Positions 43,296 to 51,808 of a DNA stretch of 64,000 bases are shown piece by piece. This stretch comes from CAXXIC01 sp049315325 (GTDB taxonomy: Bacteria; Bacteroidota; Bacteroidia; Bacteroidales; UBA7332): contig JBMOKJ010000006.1 of assembly GCA_049315325.1 (NCBI GenBank), forward strand, positions 134,290 to 198,289, given 5' to 3'. Every line of letters starts with the position of its first letter. Position 1 is the stretch's first letter. The translations under genes were made by a program, and so were the position numbers. The notes under the pieces were generated by a model. It was not told the DNA's origin. It worked only from the letters and a program-made list of their open reading frames with translations, and made no database searches.

Positions 43296-43990
43296 TGGCA
43301 ATAAAGAAACATATTCCGAATGCAATTACCTGCCTGAATCTTTTTGCAGGTTGTGTGGCGGCAGTTTTTGCTTTTAAAGGAGAATTGATCGTCGCTGCTT
43401 GGTTGGTTTATCTTGCATCATTGTTTGATTTTCTGGACGGCTTCGCAGCACGTGGGTTAAAAGCTTATTCAGCTATTGGCAAAGAGCTCGATTCGTTAGC
43501 TGATATGGTTAGCTTTGGGTTTGTGCCTGCTTTAGTAGTGTATAAGCTCGTGGAACAATCGCTCTCGAAAGATATGCCATTCGCTGAATATCTTCCTTAT
43601 GCTGCATTTCTTATTGCAGTATTTTCCGCCTTACGGTTAGCAATTTTTAATCTTGATGAACGTCAAACGACCTCCTTTATTGGAATGCCTACTCCTGCTA
43701 ATGGATTATTCTGGGTTAGTTTGGCGGCGTGGATTGAGCAATCACATATCTCAACTATTCAAACAGGAGTCTATATCGTAGGTATTGCACTTTTCTCGTT
43801 TTTGCTAGTTTCTAATTTGCCTATGTATTCTTTGAAAATTAAGAGTCTATCTTTTAAAGCCAATGCATTACAATTTTTATTGCTGTTTTCTGGATTGGTG
43901 TTGATTGTAGCATTTGGATTTCTCGGTATTTCGTTGACCATTGGGTTCTATATATTAAGTTCTTTTGTTGTAAAAATCTTTAATAGATGA
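43295..43990 (+). CDS. pssA: CDP-diacylglycerol-serine O-phosphatidyltransferase
   Basis: 231 residues with about 7 membrane segments. The CDP-alcohol phosphotransferase motif D-G-x2-A-R-x8-G-x3-D-x3-D appears as FDFLDGFAARGLKAYSAIGKELDSLADMVSFG. It makes phosphatidylserine for the Psd encoded just upstream. Confidence 0.95.
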   Translation: MAIKKHIPNAITCLNLFAGCVAAVFAFKGELIVAAWLVYLASLFDFLDGFAARGLKAYSAIGKELDSLADMVSFGFVPALVVYKLVEQSLSKDMPFAEYLPYAAFLIAVFSALRLAIFNLDERQTTSFIGMPTPANGLFWVSLAAWIEQSHISTIQTGVYIVGIALFSFLLVSNLPMYSLKIKSLSFKANALQFLLLFSGLVLIVAFGFLGISLTIGFYILSSFVVKIFNR

Positions 43991-44040
43991 ACTAGCCTTT
44001 GTTGCAAGTTGTTTTATTGTCGATTGTAAATTACACAGCT

Positions 44041-44292
44041 ATGTCTTTTATCCTGTTTATCTTCGTTTTTGCATTGGTGATTGTCTTGATGATTCTCTCT
44101 TTTGGAATATCCTTATTGCGAAGCGTATTGAGTATTTTCTTCCCCAGCCTCCGCCGACGCGCAAGCGCTCCTTTTGGACAGAGTCAGTCCTACTATGGAG
44201 AGAGTCACTCGACAAGTGAAGCGTCGAACAAAAAGAAGATTATTGATCCGAATGAAGGCGATTACGCCGAATACGAGGAGATCAAAAACTAA
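44041..44292 (+). CDS. DUF4834 family small membrane protein
   Basis: 83 residues from ATG 44041; a TTG at 43999 would add 14 residues and is less likely. One N-terminal membrane segment (FILFIFVFALVIVLMILSFGISLL), a basic stretch and an acidic tail NEGDYAEYEEIKN, as in DUF4834. Function unknown. It follows pssA and ends 2 bp from the convergent tadA. Confidence 0.75.
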   Translation: MSFILFIFVFALVIVLMILSFGISLLRSVLSIFFPSLRRRASAPFGQSQSYYGESHSTSEASNKKKIIDPNEGDYAEYEEIKN

Positions 44293-44294
44293 TC

Positions 44295-44732
44295 TTACCT
44301 TCTTTTTTTAAAGAAATCTTTGATGATTGTGGCACATTCTTCAGATAGAATGCCGTGAGTGATTGTTGTTTTAGGATGAAGTACACCTGCAGTGTTGTTG
44401 GTGTAACCTTTCTTATCATCGGATGCTGCGTAAACGATGCGCGATACTTGCGACCAACCCAATGCTCCGGCGCACATGCTGCAAGGTTCAAGCGTGACGT
44501 ATAAGGTGCAATCGCTGAGGTATTTCCCACCAAGTACGTTTGCTGCCATTGTGATTGCCTGCATTTCGGCATGAGCTGTTACGTCATTTAATGTTTCGGT
44601 AAGATTGTGTGCTCGTGCAATTATAGTTTGGTTGCAGACCACAACAGCGCCAACTGGGATTTCGCCTTGCTGCAAAGCCTTTTCTGCTTCGGCATAGGCT
44701 TGTTTCATGAAATATTCGTCAGAAAGAGCCAT
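44295..44732 (-). CDS. tadA: tRNA(adenine34) deaminase-type nucleoside deaminase
   Basis: 145 residues. Zinc deaminase motifs HAEMQAI and PCSMCAGAL, plus the proton-shuttle glutamate in the first. TadA makes inosine at the wobble position of tRNA-Arg. Guanine deaminase is the main alternative, but length and GEIPVGAVVV fit TadA. Preceded by a small gene whose stop touches its start. Confidence 0.9.
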   Translation of the reverse strand: MALSDEYFMKQAYAEAEKALQQGEIPVGAVVVCNQTIIARAHNLTETLNDVTAHAEMQAITMAANVLGGKYLSDCTLYVTLEPCSMCAGALGWSQVSRIVYAASDDKKGYTNNTAGVLHPKTTITHGILSEECATIIKDFFKKRR

Positions 44733-44963
44733 CTATTTGCGAATTTCATTTTCGTTGAAAAGTGTCGGGTAGTCCTCTTCCGTTTTCTTCCAAAGGTAAG
44801 ACATCACAACCTCGCGCATCCACCGAGATTGATTTTCAATCTTGTGTTTATCAAGGTATTGACGCATCATATTGAACTCCTTGTCGTTGAGCGAGAAGGT
44901 CACTTTGTTCTCCCGTTTGAGTGGGATTTTTATGGATGGTTTAAGCGGTTCTTTCTTTTTCAT
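44733..44963 (-). CDS. Small basic protein, ribbon-helix-helix-like
   Basis: 76 residues from ATG 44963; a longer in-frame start at 45080 reaches into the gapA promoter region and is rejected. KVTFSLNDKEFNMMRQYLDKHKIENQSRWMREVVMSYLW looks like a ribbon-helix-helix fold (one strand then two helices), which suggests DNA binding, but no named family is recognised. It abuts tadA with no spacing, so the two are probably co-transcribed. Confidence 0.65.
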   Translation of the reverse strand: MKKKEPLKPSIKIPLKRENKVTFSLNDKEFNMMRQYLDKHKIENQSRWMREVVMSYLWKKTEEDYPTLFNENEIRK

Positions 44964-45123
44964 GAAGCAGAATGTGCTTTGAATTGCAAAGATACACAAA
45001 TAATGATTTGACCAAAGTGTTCTAATTGTAATATTTAGATTGCAAAATGCGATTATTTTAGTGATTTTGTCACGATTCAAACCTAATTATTGTGTTTTTT
45101 AGCATATTTTTTTGATAGTTTCC

Positions 45124-45154
45124 TTTCAAAAATGATATAAAAAAACTAACTTTG
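45124..45154 (+). promoter_or_regulatory. gapA promoter
   Basis: TTTC (45124-45127) and TAACTTTG (45147-45154) with a 19-bp gap, 36 bp before the gapA ATG at 45191. Confidence 0.55.
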
Positions 45155-45190
45155 CAGAAGTTTTTGGAACCCTTAAATAGTTTTATAACA

Positions 45191-46192
45191 ATGATTAAAG
45201 TAGGTATTAACGGATTTGGCCGCATTGGACGTTTGGTGTTCCGTGCTGCTCAAGAGAGAAACGATGTAGAAATCGTTGCAGTAAATGACCCATTCTTGGA
45301 TATCGATTACTTAGTGTACATGTTGCAATACGACACAGTACATGGTCAATTCCAAGGAACTGCCGAAAATAGAGGTGGTAAACTGTTCGTAAACGGTAAA
45401 GAAGTTGCCTTCTACGCTGAAAAAGATCCAGCTAACATTGGTTGGGGCGCAGCTGGCGCAGACTATGTTGTTGAATCAACAGGTGTATTCACTACAACTG
45501 AAAAAGCTGGCCTTCACTTGAAAGGTGGTGCTAAGAAAGTTGTTATTTCAGCTCCTTCTAACGATGCTCCAATGTTCGTATGTGGTGTTAACCTTGAAAC
45601 TTACACCAAAGATATGGATGTTGTTTCTAACGCGTCTTGTACAACAAACTGTTTAGCTCCTTTGGCTAAAGTAATCAACGACAACTTCGGTATTGTAGAA
45701 GGTTTGATGACAACTGTACACGCTGCCACAAACACTCAAAAAACTGTTGATGCTCCTTCTGCTAAGGATTGGAGAGGTGGACGCTCAATCTTGGGCAACA
45801 TCATTCCTTCTTCTACAGGTGCTGCTAAAGCTGTAGGTAAAGTTATTCCTGCATTGAACGGCAAATTGACTGGTATGGCATTCCGAGTACCAACTGCTGA
45901 CGTTTCTGTAGTTGACTTGACTGTACGTCTTGAGAAAGCTGCTTCATACGAAGAGATCAAAGCTGCTATTAAATTGGCTTCTGAGACTACAATGAAAGGT
46001 GTTCTTGGCTACACAGAAGATGCTGTTGTTTCTACTGACTTCGTTCACGAAGTACGTACTTCAGTATTTGATGCAGGTGCAGGTATCGCTTTGAATGGTA
46101 ACTTCGTTAAATTAGTATCTTGGTACGATAACGAGTGGGGTTATTCTAACAAAGTGTTGGATTTGATCGCACACATGGATTCTGTAAAATAA
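45191..46192 (+). CDS. gapA: Glyceraldehyde-3-phosphate dehydrogenase
   Basis: 333 residues from ATG 45191 (an in-frame TTG upstream at 45152 lies inside the promoter). IKVGINGFGRIGRLVFRAA binds NAD; the catalytic cysteine is in SNASCTTNCLAPLAK. AVNDPFLD places an aspartate after the second strand, as in NAD-using enzymes. Codon use is optimised, as expected for a highly expressed glycolytic gene. Confidence 0.97.
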   Translation: MIKVGINGFGRIGRLVFRAAQERNDVEIVAVNDPFLDIDYLVYMLQYDTVHGQFQGTAENRGGKLFVNGKEVAFYAEKDPANIGWGAAGADYVVESTGVFTTTEKAGLHLKGGAKKVVISAPSNDAPMFVCGVNLETYTKDMDVVSNASCTTNCLAPLAKVINDNFGIVEGLMTTVHAATNTQKTVDAPSAKDWRGGRSILGNIIPSSTGAAKAVGKVIPALNGKLTGMAFRVPTADVSVVDLTVRLEKAASYEEIKAAIKLASETTMKGVLGYTEDAVVSTDFVHEVRTSVFDAGAGIALNGNFVKLVSWYDNEWGYSNKVLDLIAHMDSVK

Positions 46193-46210
46193 TAGAAGTT
46201 TATATATTTG

Positions 46211-46243
46211 AAAAGCGCCGAAGAGATTCGGCGCTTTTTTTGT
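46211..46243. terminator. Bidirectional terminator between gapA and the DUF5715 gene
   Basis: AAAAGCGCCGAA (46211-46222) and TTCGGCGCTTTT (46227-46238), a 12-bp perfect stem with loop GAGA and a long T-run; the A-run on the left serves the opposite strand. Confidence 0.93.
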
Positions 46244-46255
46244 TTGTATGAGTCG

Positions 46256-46903
46256 CTAAGGTCGAGCAGTAACATGGAAACAGCCTTGCTTGACTTCGTA
46301 TTTTACGAAGCATTTGTTGGCAGCCTTCATATCGCGAAGAACTTCTGCAAGTACGACTTTGAGTTTCGATTTATCTATCTCGATATCAGTTGTATCCACT
46401 CGCTCAAAACGCCAGTAAGCGATGTCGAATGTGGTACCATAAAGATGTGCTGAATTGAGACTCGAATTCGTGTTCTTTTTGTGAAGTTTGTCGATGTCTT
46501 CTTTCGATCGAAGGATGCTGGTGATGTATATGCGGTAGAGTGGTCCACCTTTTCGAATGAGAGAGTCTTGGAAGAGAATGCCAATAGAATCGAGCCGAGC
46601 AGCAGCTGTTTTTACAAGGAATGGAAGAGAGCTTCGTAAGCTATCCACGTGATAATAGTCGTTAGATTTGATTTCTACCAGTATATCCGCCAATTTTAAA
46701 GCTTGCTGCCGTGTGGAAATGGGAGATATGCCAATTGTGGTGGCAACGGTGAGCTGTTTCTCGTTTCTGTCGTTGAACGTCAAGTAATATTTAGGGAACG
46801 GAAGCAGTTCGAAATCGTGTGTTTTTAGTTTTTCTTTGTGTTGACAAGCGGTAAAAGTAATTGCTAAAAGGAGAGCGCTGATAATTTGATTGGGTATTCT
46901 CAT
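46256..46903 (-). CDS. DUF5715 / M15-peptidase-like lipoprotein
   Basis: 215 residues. Signal peptide ending in the lipobox ITFTAC (cysteine 20). The region SILRSKEDIDKLHKKN then NSAHLYGTTFDIAYWRF resembles the S-x-H-x6-D zinc motif of M15 D-Ala-D-Ala peptidases; C-terminal VKYEVKQGCFHVTARP contributes the last histidine. This points to a membrane-anchored enzyme acting on peptidoglycan cross-bridges, although activity is inferred. Confidence 0.7.
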   Translation of the reverse strand: MRIPNQIISALLLAITFTACQHKEKLKTHDFELLPFPKYYLTFNDRNEKQLTVATTIGISPISTRQQALKLADILVEIKSNDYYHVDSLRSSLPFLVKTAAARLDSIGILFQDSLIRKGGPLYRIYITSILRSKEDIDKLHKKNTNSSLNSAHLYGTTFDIAYWRFERVDTTDIEIDKSKLKVVLAEVLRDMKAANKCFVKYEVKQGCFHVTARP

Positions 46904-47043
46904 AAAGGAACTTCTGATAATTTTCTCCGAAAATAAGAAATGTTTCTGAATCTATTGGTGTGGTTTCATTATATTTGTGAAATAATGCAGTTGGTAGGGG
47001 ATTTCGAACTGCTGCTTCATAATTCATAACTCTTCATTTAAGT

Positions 47044-48009
47044 ATGATTGAAAAGATAATTCTGTTTGAGCAAGTTGATTTAGCGGTGTTTTATGGTGTG
47101 AACAATTGCAATATCCAGTTGCTGAAGACGCTGTTTCCAAAATTGCGGATTGCAGCACGAGGCAGTGTGATGAAGGTGATTGGTGAAGAGCAAGATGCCG
47201 AATCGTTTGAGCGAATTATCCGACAATTGGAGTCGTATTGTGTTGAGTTTAATGTGCTCAACGAAGATGTGATTGTGAGCATTGTCAAGGGAAGCCAACC
47301 CGTAGAGATTCGGCTCGATAATTTGATTATTCACGGAGTGGGCGGTAAATCTATCTGTTCTCGTACGTTGAATCAAAAGAAGCTTGTCGAAGAATTTGAG
47401 AAAAACGATATGGTGTTTGCCCTTGGTCCTGCAGGATCGGGAAAAACCTACGTGGCGATAGCCTTGGCAGTACGTGCTTTGAAAAATAAAGAAGTGAAGA
47501 AGATAATTCTTAGCCGTCCAGCAGTGGAAGCAGGCGAAAAGCTCGGTTTCCTGCCTGGCGATATGAAGGAGAAAATCGATCCATATTTGCAACCGCTCTA
47601 CGATGCGCTACAAGATATGCTGCCAGCTGTGAAGTTGAAGGAGTATATGGAGACAAATGTGATTCAGATTGCGCCATTGGCTTTTATGCGTGGACGAACG
47701 CTGAGCGAAGCTGTGATTATTCTTGACGAGGCACAAAATACCACGACTCAGCAGATAAAAATGTTTCTTACTCGTTTAGGAATGGGAGCGAAGATGATTA
47801 TCACAGGTGATATTACACAGATTGACCTTCCCCCTGTGCAAAAATCGGGGATGATACAGGCTTTGCAGATTCTACGAGGTGTTAAGGGTATTGGCAAGGT
47901 GGAGTTTGATAAGTCGGACATTGTGCGCCATAAATTAGTACAGCGCATCGTGGAGGCTTATGAGAAGGAGGATGAACGGCGGAAGACTGAAAAAGAGAAG
48001 AAAGAGTAG
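47044..48009 (+). CDS. PhoH-family ATPase
   Basis: 321 residues. Walker A GPAGSGKTYVAIA (near 130-142), Walker B VIILDEAQNTT and sensor TGDITQIDLP. An N-terminal KH-like region precedes the ATPase. PhoH/YbeZ proteins pair with the rRNA-processing nuclease YbeY; that gene is not nearby. The tail is lysine/glutamate-rich. Confidence 0.93.
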   Translation: MIEKIILFEQVDLAVFYGVNNCNIQLLKTLFPKLRIAARGSVMKVIGEEQDAESFERIIRQLESYCVEFNVLNEDVIVSIVKGSQPVEIRLDNLIIHGVGGKSICSRTLNQKKLVEEFEKNDMVFALGPAGSGKTYVAIALAVRALKNKEVKKIILSRPAVEAGEKLGFLPGDMKEKIDPYLQPLYDALQDMLPAVKLKEYMETNVIQIAPLAFMRGRTLSEAVIILDEAQNTTTQQIKMFLTRLGMGAKMIITGDITQIDLPPVQKSGMIQALQILRGVKGIGKVEFDKSDIVRHKLVQRIVEAYEKEDERRKTEKEKKE

Positions 48010-48021
48010 TATGTAACGAAT

Positions 48022-48058
48022 AAACCCGTCAGGTTTCTGAAAACTGACGGGTTTGTTG
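48022..48058. terminator. Terminator between phoH-like and C1 peptidase genes
   Basis: AAACCCGTCAG (48022-48032) and CTGACGGGTTT (48044-48054), an 11-bp perfect stem; the convergent gene ends at 48068. Confidence 0.88.
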
Positions 48059-48067
48059 TTTTGGCAT

Positions 48068-49318
48068 CTATTTGAACTTAGTCAACAACTCCTTTACGCC
48101 ATCGCGGTGGATAGTGAATCCCATCATTTTGAGTTTGACGTAATCTTCGGAGAAGAAATAGTAGCCAAACTCAGGAGAGGCTTTGTCGTTGTTGCGCGAG
48201 CCAGAGCTGGAGTCTTTGATGAGGAACCAGTCTTTGCCATCGCCATTGTAGTTTTCGAGGTAGCCTACGAGATGCATGCCGTGGTCGTCGGTCGTAGTTT
48301 TGTTTGAGAAACGAAACTGGCGCGCATCTTCGTTGATGAATGCCGACGGAATATCGAAGTCGGGCACCATGGCGCACTGCGTCTCTTTAGAGAATCCTGC
48401 TTCTGAAACATCGCCACCAATACTCAGCGTGTAGCCGTTGCGAATGGCCTGTTTTACGGCTTTCATGAAGTCATTTAGCGGCACGTTGTAGTAGTCGGCA
48501 TTGTGCCACCAGTTGTCTGTCACCACATACTCCACTTGTTGCCAATAAGGTTTTTCTTTCACAGAAAGAATTTCGACATACGCTTTAGGATCAAATTTGA
48601 GGTAATCCTTCATATACGTTTGAGGGGTGTACTCTTTACCATCGACTGTGAATTTTGTTGGTGGTTCACCCATGTAGTGCTTCAATATGTCGCGAATGGT
48701 AGCGATGACAGCTGTTTCGTTCCATGCATTAGATGTTTTTACCGATTGCAGGTAGTTGTTCATCTCTTCGTACATTTTGGCATGAGAGTGATATTTGCGT
48801 CCGCAAATCAAACCAGTATAAGCCGTTTCGGGAATGATGCCATAGGTAGAAGCCAAACGAGCAAGTGCATTACCTTCACTGCCTTCTTCGAAGGTAGAAT
48901 TACCACGCTCTTGCACGAATCGACGTGCTTTCTCGACGTATTCCCAATACGCATTGTAGATTTCAGAAAGCTTGACTTTTTTGCCTTGTAGTCGGTAAAT
49001 TTCTGTTTCGTAGAACGACAGCGTGGAGAAATCCCAGCAAGTGCCCGTATTCCCTTGCGAAATCACTGGATTTGCCCATTGACGTTTGTAGAGGCTTACT
49101 TTGTTGGGAAGTTTAAGACCCGATTGGTCCATCACAAATCGTGTTTCTGGCTCTTTTTTTGCCAGTGAATCGCTCACGTGGCTCACATCCTTGAGGATGG
49201 TTTCGTTGTAAAATCCTTTTCCTTCAGGAACTTCAATCATTTTGCCTTTGTGGCTGTTTTGCGCCATTGCGCTCATACCCCAGATAGCTAGGGTAGAAAG
49301 TAATACTATTCTCTTCAT
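48068..49318 (-). CDS. Secreted papain-like (C1B, bleomycin hydrolase-type) cysteine peptidase
   Basis: 416 residues with a signal peptide (MKRIVLLSTLAIWGMSAMAQ). Catalytic cysteine in QGNTGTCWDFSTLS and histidine in DDHGMHLVG. The usual asparagine of the triad (V-x-N-S-W-G) is replaced by aspartate in WFLIKDSSSG. The central insert and overall size resemble the C1B family (PepC, bleomycin hydrolase), which are normally cytoplasmic; this one is exported to periplasm or surface. Confidence 0.85.
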   Translation of the reverse strand: MKRIVLLSTLAIWGMSAMAQNSHKGKMIEVPEGKGFYNETILKDVSHVSDSLAKKEPETRFVMDQSGLKLPNKVSLYKRQWANPVISQGNTGTCWDFSTLSFYETEIYRLQGKKVKLSEIYNAYWEYVEKARRFVQERGNSTFEEGSEGNALARLASTYGIIPETAYTGLICGRKYHSHAKMYEEMNNYLQSVKTSNAWNETAVIATIRDILKHYMGEPPTKFTVDGKEYTPQTYMKDYLKFDPKAYVEILSVKEKPYWQQVEYVVTDNWWHNADYYNVPLNDFMKAVKQAIRNGYTLSIGGDVSEAGFSKETQCAMVPDFDIPSAFINEDARQFRFSNKTTTDDHGMHLVGYLENYNGDGKDWFLIKDSSSGSRNNDKASPEFGYYFFSEDYVKLKMMGFTIHRDGVKELLTKFK

Positions 49319-49437
49319 ATCTTCTTGTTTAAACTTTTCAAAAATAAAACTATTTTCGCAAACGATTGTTTGTATGACATAAATTAACTGTTACCAGATT
49401 AGAAAGAGCTATTTTTGTCACTTATTTCTTATTAGCT

Positions 49438-50346
49438 ATGAAACTACGATATGCAATCATAGGCACCGGAGCTTTAGGCGGGTTTTACGGTGGAAAGTTG
49501 GCAAATGCTGGTCACTCGGTTGAGTTCTTGCTCAATAGCGATTACGGTTTTGTGAAAGAAAACGGATTGCGAGTTGATTCTGTGTTGGGTGATTTCCATT
49601 TGAATCCCGTAGCAGCTTTTCGGAAACCGCAGGATATGTCACCTGCCGATGTGGTGTTTGTCTGTCTCAAAACGACTCACAACTATTTGCTGAAAACCCT
49701 TTTACCTCCCGTTTTGCATCAAAATTCTGTGATTGTTCTTCTTCAAAATGGTTTGGGAGTGGAAGCTGATGTTGCAAAGGAGTTTCCGAAGCATACCGTT
49801 GCTGGCGGAGTGGCATTCATCTGTTCGCAGAAGATTGGCGCAGGGCACATTGCACATCTCGATTTGGGTAAAATAGTTGTCGGGTTGGAGCAAGGTGATG
49901 GTCTGGGCGTTTTGCAACAAGTCTGTGCCGATTTTAAAGCATCGGGTGTAGAGGCAGACGTTGCAGCTGATTTGGGTTTAATTCGTTGGCGAAAGTTGGT
50001 ATGGAATATTCCATTCAATGGTACAACAGTGGTTATGAACACCACGACAAAAGATTTGATTCAGAATGTAGCGACTCGTCCGTTAATTTACGACTTGATG
50101 CAAGAGGTGGTAGATGGCGCAAATGCCTGTGGCGTGCCGCTCAGTGCTGAGTTCGCCCGCAAAATGGTAGATATGACCGAGACAATGAAGCCTTATGAAC
50201 CCAGTATGAAGATTGATTATGACAATCACCGCCCGCTGGAAATAGAGTATATTTATACCCGACCCATTGAAATGGCCACAGCTGCAGGCTACGAAATGAC
50301 ACGTGTTAGAATGTTAGAGCAGCAATTGTGCTTTCTGTCGAAGTGA
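49438..50346 (+). CDS. 2-dehydropantoate 2-reductase family protein
   Basis: 302 residues. IIGTGALGGFYGGKLANAGHSV is the N-terminal NADPH loop of PanE/ApbA enzymes; FVCLKTTHN and RWRKLVWNIPFN with the catalytic lysine follow. It would make pantoate for coenzyme A. Related proteins act on other 2-oxo acids, so the symbol panE is withheld. A -7 box TATTTTTG lies at 49410-49417. Confidence 0.87.
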   Translation: MKLRYAIIGTGALGGFYGGKLANAGHSVEFLLNSDYGFVKENGLRVDSVLGDFHLNPVAAFRKPQDMSPADVVFVCLKTTHNYLLKTLLPPVLHQNSVIVLLQNGLGVEADVAKEFPKHTVAGGVAFICSQKIGAGHIAHLDLGKIVVGLEQGDGLGVLQQVCADFKASGVEADVAADLGLIRWRKLVWNIPFNGTTVVMNTTTKDLIQNVATRPLIYDLMQEVVDGANACGVPLSAEFARKMVDMTETMKPYEPSMKIDYDNHRPLEIEYIYTRPIEMATAAGYEMTRVRMLEQQLCFLSK

Positions 50347-50395
50347 AATATATTCTCGATGTTTTAATCATATTTAGAATAGATTCAAATAAAAT

Positions 50396-50426
50396 TTTGC
50401 GCTTAGGTGACAAATTATTACATTTG
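50396..50426 (+). promoter_or_regulatory. icd promoter
   Basis: TTTG (50396-50399) and TACATTTG (50419-50426) are 19 bp apart. The transcript would have a leader of about 85 bases before the ATG at 50518. Confidence 0.65.
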
Positions 50427-50517
50427 TCGTTCAATCAGCTACTTGTGGTTCTAAACCCGATGCAAGCTGACTCGTAAGCATCTATTTTTCAAAATAAAGC
50501 ATAAATCACAACAGAAC

Positions 50518-51741
50518 ATGAAGAAAATTAAGGTAGTAAATCCCGTTGTAGAGTTGGATGGCGATGAAATGACGCGCATCATTTGGTCTTTCATCAAAGA
50601 GCAATTAATCCTTCCTTACCTAGATTTGGATATCAAGTATTATGATTTGAGTATTGAAAACCGTGACTTGACCAACGACCAAGTGACTATCGACTCGGCA
50701 AATGCCATCAATCAGTACAATGTGGGTATCAAATGTGCTACTATCACTCCCGATGAGGCACGCGTTGAGGAATTCAAACTCAAGAAAATGTGGAAGTCGC
50801 CTAACGGAACTATTCGTAACATCATCGGTGGAACAGTGTTTCGCGAGCCAATCATTATGAAAAACGTGCCTCGATACGTGCAAGGCTGGACGCAACCGAT
50901 TGTAATCGGTCGTCACGCTTTTGGTGATCAATACAAGGCTACAGATACCGTTATCAAAGGAAAAGGTAAATTAACGATGTCTTTCACCGACGAATCGGGC
51001 GAAACAAAAACGTGGGATGTGTATGACTTCAAAGGCGATGGTGTCGCGATGTGTATGTACAACACCGACGAGTCAATCTACGGATTTGCACGCTCATCGT
51101 TCCAAGTGGCGCTAACAAAAAAATGGCCTTTGTATCTTTCAACTAAAAACACCATTTTGAAAGCTTACGACGGACGTTTCAAAGATATTTTTCAAGAAGT
51201 TTACGAAAACGAATTCAAAGCTGATTACGAAAAAGCGGGTATTGTTTATGAACACCGTTTGATCGACGATATGGTGGCTTCGGCTATGAAGTGGAGTGGC
51301 GGATTTGTGTGGGCTTGCAAAAACTACGACGGTGATGTACAATCTGATACTGTAGCGCAAGGCTTTGGTTCATTGGGTTTGATGTCGTCGGTATTGGTAA
51401 CACCCGATGGCAAAACCGTAGAGGCAGAAGCTGCGCACGGAACTGTGACTCGTCACTACCGTCAACACCAACAAGGTAAAGCGACATCGACCAACCCAAT
51501 TGCATCTATTTTTGCGTGGACTCGTGGTTTGATGCACCGTGGTAAATTAGACGGTAATGCAGAGTTGGTTACATTCTGTGAAAAACTCGAAGCTGTTTGT
51601 ATCGAAACAGTAGAGGCTGGCGAAATGACCAAAGACCTTGCTGTTTTGATCCACGGCGAAAAGGTTTCGAGCGACAACTACCTTTCTACAGAGGCATTTC
51701 TTGCTGCATTGAAACGTAATTTGGATGTGAAATTAGCGTAA
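50518..51741 (+). CDS. icd: NADP-dependent isocitrate dehydrogenase (eukaryotic-type subfamily)
   Basis: 407 residues. The start KVVNPVVELDGDEMTRIIW and KSPNGTIRNIIGGTVFREPI are typical of the subfamily shared with eukaryotic cytosolic/mitochondrial IDH, not of E. coli Icd. Metal site DDMVASAMKW and cofactor site AAHGTVTRHYRQHQQGKATSTNPIASIFAWTRGL. It makes 2-oxoglutarate and NADPH in the TCA cycle. Confidence 0.96.
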   Translation: MKKIKVVNPVVELDGDEMTRIIWSFIKEQLILPYLDLDIKYYDLSIENRDLTNDQVTIDSANAINQYNVGIKCATITPDEARVEEFKLKKMWKSPNGTIRNIIGGTVFREPIIMKNVPRYVQGWTQPIVIGRHAFGDQYKATDTVIKGKGKLTMSFTDESGETKTWDVYDFKGDGVAMCMYNTDESIYGFARSSFQVALTKKWPLYLSTKNTILKAYDGRFKDIFQEVYENEFKADYEKAGIVYEHRLIDDMVASAMKWSGGFVWACKNYDGDVQSDTVAQGFGSLGLMSSVLVTPDGKTVEAEAAHGTVTRHYRQHQQGKATSTNPIASIFAWTRGLMHRGKLDGNAELVTFCEKLEAVCIETVEAGEMTKDLAVLIHGEKVSSDNYLSTEAFLAALKRNLDVKLA

Positions 51742-51760
51742 TCGAATATTCTATAATATG

Positions 51761-51800
51761 AAAGCGAGACATTCTTAATTGAATGTCTCGCTTTTTATTT
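51761..51800. terminator. Bidirectional terminator between icd and meaB
   Basis: AAAGCGAGACATTC (51761-51774) and GAATGTCTCGCTTT (51781-51794) form a 14-bp perfect stem with a 6-base loop and T-run. Confidence 0.94.
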
Positions 51801-51808
51801 TTGTCCTA

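Noticed and set aside
44607..45011. 134-codon plus-strand ORF spanning tadA and the small gene
   Set aside because: Antisense of two genes that have clear or plausible coding features.
46990..47035. tRNA-like stretch with TTCGAA
   Set aside because: No cloverleaf arms could be paired around it.
47080..47592. 170-codon minus-strand ORF
   Set aside because: Antisense of the PhoH-like ATPase with its intact Walker motif.
48503..48991. 162-codon plus-strand ORF
   Set aside because: Shadow of the C1 peptidase gene; no independent start signals or motifs.
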